From Desulfobulbaceae bacterium UBA2775 (GTDB lineage: Bacteria; Desulfobacterota; Desulfobulbia; Desulfobulbales; Desulfocapsaceae): a stretch of DNA of 8,604 nucleotides. This document shows positions 6,535 through 8,604 of the stretch, piece after piece. Position 1 is the stretch's first letter; every line of letters starts with the position of its first letter. The notes under the pieces are model-generated. The model saw nothing but the letters and a program-made list of their open reading frames with translations. It was not told the DNA's origin and ran no database searches. A program made the translations under genes and the position numbers. Where the stretch lies: NCBI GenBank assembly GCA_002352445.1, contig DEIL01000214.1, positions 1-8,604 on the forward strand, in the 5' to 3' direction.

Positions 6535-6740
6535 TTCGTAACTATTCAGCAGCACTCCAACTACGTCCATTTTGACCTTCTCGAATAGCACTCGTATGCT
6601 TTGAAGCTCCAAATGAACGAATTTGAAACACTGCTGAACAGTTACAGCCCGAAATATTTTTAGGCTTTTTGCACGTATCTGAATAGTTGGATCAATTTTA
6701 ACCAAAAACACGCTACACATCAAGAACAACCCAGGAAAAT

Positions 6741-7634
6741 ATGAAGGGAATCATACTTGCCGGAGGTTCCGGCACCAGGCTCTACCCATTGACAAAGATC
6801 ATCTCTAAACAGATGCTTCCAGTGTACGACAAACCGATGATCTATTACCCTTTATCGGTGCTTATGCTTGCCGGGATCAGGGATATTCTAATTATTTCGA
6901 CCCCCGGCGATTTGCCCGGGTTCAGAGAACTGTTCAAGGATGGCTCCCACCTTGGACTCTCCCTGAGTTATGCCGAGCAACCCAGGCCGGAGGGACTGGC
7001 ACAGGCCTTTATCATAGGAGAAGACTTCATTGGTGATGACTCGGTATGCCTTATCCTGGGAGACAATATCTTTTTTGGGCCAAGCTTCTCCTCTATTTTA
7101 CTGGAGAGTGCTCAATTGACTGAAGGAGGATTGATCTTCGGTTACCTGGTTAGAGACCCTGAGCGTTACGGAGTTGTAGAGTTTGACGAAAAAAACAGGG
7201 CAATAGGTATCGAAGAAAAGCCGGAGGTGCCGAGGTCTAAATATGCGGTTCCCGGCCTCTACTTCTATGACAATGATGTTGTCTCCATTGCCCGGCAGGT
7301 AAAACCATCTGCCAGAGGGGAACTGGAGATAACAGATATCAATAATGAATATCTCCGCCGAGGCTCGCTTAAGGTTCAACCCCTCGGCCGAGGGTTTTGC
7401 TGGCTGGATACAGGCACACACGAGTCTCTCCAGCAGGCGTCAAGTTATGTCCAGGCAGTTCAGGATCGACAGGGCCTGAAAATTGCGTGTATCGAAGAGA
7501 TTGCTTATCAGCTTGGCTATATCACCCTTGACCAGCTGGCAGATTTGGCAACCGATTTGCTGAAAAATCAGTACGGCCAGTATATTACTGATATAGTAGC
7601 CGAAGAAAAACAAACTGCAGGAAAAAACTTATGA
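6741..7634 (+). CDS. rmlA: Glucose-1-phosphate thymidylyltransferase
   Basis: This 297-residue enzyme (also called RfbA) joins glucose-1-phosphate and dTTP to give dTDP-glucose, the first step towards dTDP-L-rhamnose. Its length matches the family (about 290). The nucleotide-binding signature GGSGTRLYPLT (8-18) is followed by SKQMLPVYDKPMIYYPLS (22-39). LILGDN (104-109) carries the metal-binding Asp108. Further landmarks are ERYGVVEFD (141-149), IEEKP (157-161), GLYFYDN (172-178), GELEITDIN (193-201) and the GFCWLDTGTHESL block (218-230). An AGGA motif precedes the ATG by a few bases. The stop overlaps the rmlD start in ATGA, so the two are translationally coupled. It is divergent from manB across a 260-base spacer in which I found no clear plus-strand promoter. 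Confidence 0.97.
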   Translation: MKGIILAGGSGTRLYPLTKIISKQMLPVYDKPMIYYPLSVLMLAGIRDILIISTPGDLPGFRELFKDGSHLGLSLSYAEQPRPEGLAQAFIIGEDFIGDDSVCLILGDNIFFGPSFSSILLESAQLTEGGLIFGYLVRDPERYGVVEFDEKNRAIGIEEKPEVPRSKYAVPGLYFYDNDVVSIARQVKPSARGELEITDINNEYLRRGSLKVQPLGRGFCWLDTGTHESLQQASSYVQAVQDRQGLKIACIEEIAYQLGYITLDQLADLATDLLKNQYGQYITDIVAEEKQTAGKNL

Positions 7635-8512
7635 AAATTGTGATTATCGGCATAAACGGTCAGTTGGGCTCAGATTGTCTCACTCTCCTTTCTGCCGACC
7701 ATGAAGTGGTAGGCTGCGATATCCCGGAAATAGATATCACCAGTAAAAAAAGTGTTGATGACTTTATCAATCAAAACCAACCTGATGTAATAATAAACTG
7801 TGCCGCATATACGGCAGTTGATAATTGCGAGAAAGAAACAGCACTGGCCTGGCAGGTCAATGCGGAAGGCCCCAAATACCTGGCTCAGGCGGCAGAACGT
7901 CTGAACAGCAGGTTAATTCATATCTCGACGGACTATGTTTTTGACGGCTATAAAGAGGTACCCAACCCATATGTGGAAACCGACACACCAAATCCGCTTT
8001 CCGAATATGGTAAAAGTAAACTGGCAGGTGAAGAGGTGGTGGCTGAGTATGCTCCAAACCACGTTATCCTTCGAACAGCCTGGCTCTACTCCGCCACCGG
8101 AAAAAACTTTCTCAAAACAATACTCAAACTTGCGCTCAGCGACCCCGACAGAGAGTTAAAGGTTGTCGATGATCAGTATGGCTCCCTGACATGGTCCTAT
8201 ACTCTTGCTCTTCAGATACAGAAACTGGTGCAATCGGATCTTCGCGGAATCATGCACACTACTGCAGAAGGATACTCTTCCTGGTATGAAGCGGCGCGCT
8301 ATTTTCTGGACGGTATGAAAGTACCCTATAAAATGAGTCCCTGCACCACCGCTGAATACCCCACCCCTGCCCACAGACCGGCAAACTCCATTCTTGCAAA
8401 CCAGGTCCTCCTGGATGCGGGGATATCCACCTTCGTCAGCTGGCAGGAAGACATTGATACATTTATCGGTAAATACAAAAAACAGCTGCTTGATGAAGCC
8501 AGGGAGAGCTAA
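7631..8512 (+). CDS. rmlD: dTDP-4-dehydrorhamnose reductase
   Basis: This 293-residue enzyme (also called RfbD) reduces dTDP-4-dehydro-L-rhamnose to dTDP-L-rhamnose using NAD(P)H, the last step of the pathway. It is a short-chain dehydrogenase-like Rossmann protein: the dinucleotide loop GINGQLG (7-13) near the N-terminus, INCAAYTAVDNCE (55-67), STDYVFDG (99-106) and the catalytic YGKSK (Tyr126, Lys130). VILRTAWLYS (145-154) and a C-terminal block with TAEYPTPAHRP are also typical of RmlD. It overlaps rmlA by four bases (ATGA), with AGGA eight bases before the ATG. rmlB and rmlC, needed for the two middle steps, are not downstream within the window and must be elsewhere. The rhamnose most likely goes into lipopolysaccharide or another surface glycan. 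Confidence 0.96.
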   Translation: MKIVIIGINGQLGSDCLTLLSADHEVVGCDIPEIDITSKKSVDDFINQNQPDVIINCAAYTAVDNCEKETALAWQVNAEGPKYLAQAAERLNSRLIHISTDYVFDGYKEVPNPYVETDTPNPLSEYGKSKLAGEEVVAEYAPNHVILRTAWLYSATGKNFLKTILKLALSDPDRELKVVDDQYGSLTWSYTLALQIQKLVQSDLRGIMHTTAEGYSSWYEAARYFLDGMKVPYKMSPCTTAEYPTPAHRPANSILANQVLLDAGISTFVSWQEDIDTFIGKYKKQLLDEARES

Positions 8513-8513
8513 A

Positions 8514-8528
8514 GTGGGCTACACCCAC
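8514..8528 (+). terminator. Small hairpin just after rmlD, possible terminator
   Basis: GTGGG (8514-8518), loop CTACA and CCCAC (8524-8528) form a perfect 5-bp stem two bases after the rmlD stop. No T-run follows, so this is not a standard intrinsic terminator. It may only be part of a short palindromic repeat. Confidence 0.25.
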
Positions 8529-8550
8529 AACCCAAAAGGTACATTATCTC

Positions 8551-8604
8551 ACCACAGAGTTCACAGAGAGCACAGAAAAAGCATTTCTTTTTCTCTCCTC
8601 TGTG
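8551..8604. repeat. CACAGAG-type repeat with inverted arm, cut by window end
   Basis: Three 9-base units run in a row: ACCACAGAG (8551-8559), TTCACAGAG (8560-8568) and AGCACAGAA (8569-8577). An inverted arm follows, with CTTTTTCTCTCC leading into CTCTGTG (8598-8604), so the left AGAAAAAG and CACAGAG segments can pair with it to form an imperfect hairpin. The element continues beyond the window. Similar CACAGAG repeats are widespread in intergenic DNA of several bacterial phyla (general knowledge). It may also help end the rmlA-rmlD transcript. Confidence 0.6.

Noticed and set aside
6646..6670. AGCC...GGCT followed by TTTTT, terminator-like, upstream of rmlA
   Set aside because: The stem is only four base pairs with a 13-base loop and there is no upstream gene on that strand to terminate.
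6669..6697. TTGCAC as a -35 box for rmlA
   Set aside because: No acceptable -10 box lies 16-18 bases downstream; the best match is three of six.

Overview
The window looks like ordinary chromosomal DNA from a free-living Gram-negative bacterium. The protein sequences, the sigma-54-type promoter in front of an ammonium transporter and the style of the intergenic repeats (GTCATTCCCGC inverted repeats, CCTTACA heptamers, CACAGAG repeats) suggest a Desulfobacterota/deltaproteobacterial relative. That placement is an impression, not a demonstration. All eight genes belong to recognisable families, and I see no phage, transposase, CRISPR array, defence or secretion system, tRNA or rRNA.

Region 1 (about 15-2069) is a nitrogen-sensing unit on the minus strand: an AmtB-type ammonium channel followed by a PII (GlnB/GlnK) signal protein. 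The two are separated by 193 bases that carry a MITE-like inverted repeat. In front of amt is a near-consensus -24/-12 promoter. About 100-150 bases upstream of its predicted start lie two exact 13-base direct repeats, at the distance expected for enhancer sites. PII would report nitrogen status and plug the channel when ammonium is plentiful.

Region 2 (2070-3579) is a plus-strand pair: an MtnA-family sugar-1-phosphate isomerase (methionine salvage or a related 5-deoxypentose route) and, 16 bases downstream, a small single-domain PilZ protein that probably binds c-di-GMP.

Region 3 (3590-6480) is a minus-strand pair for GDP-mannose: phosphomannomutase (manB/cpsG type) followed by the bifunctional mannose-6-phosphate isomerase/mannose-1-phosphate guanylyltransferase (manC/cpsB type). 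Together they convert fructose-6-phosphate to GDP-mannose. The spacer between them is filled by a degenerate heptamer repeat that also supplies the last codons and stop of manB.

Region 4 (6741-8512) is a divergent plus-strand pair for dTDP-L-rhamnose: rmlA (first step) and rmlD (last step), overlapping by 4 bases. rmlB and rmlC are not in the window. Regions 3 and 4 together supply activated sugars for lipopolysaccharide O-antigen or exopolysaccharide. The window ends inside another repeat element.

I found no convincing undescribed system. The points most worth a second look are the nitrogen-control promoter with its paired repeats, the divergent MtnA, and the three repeat elements.
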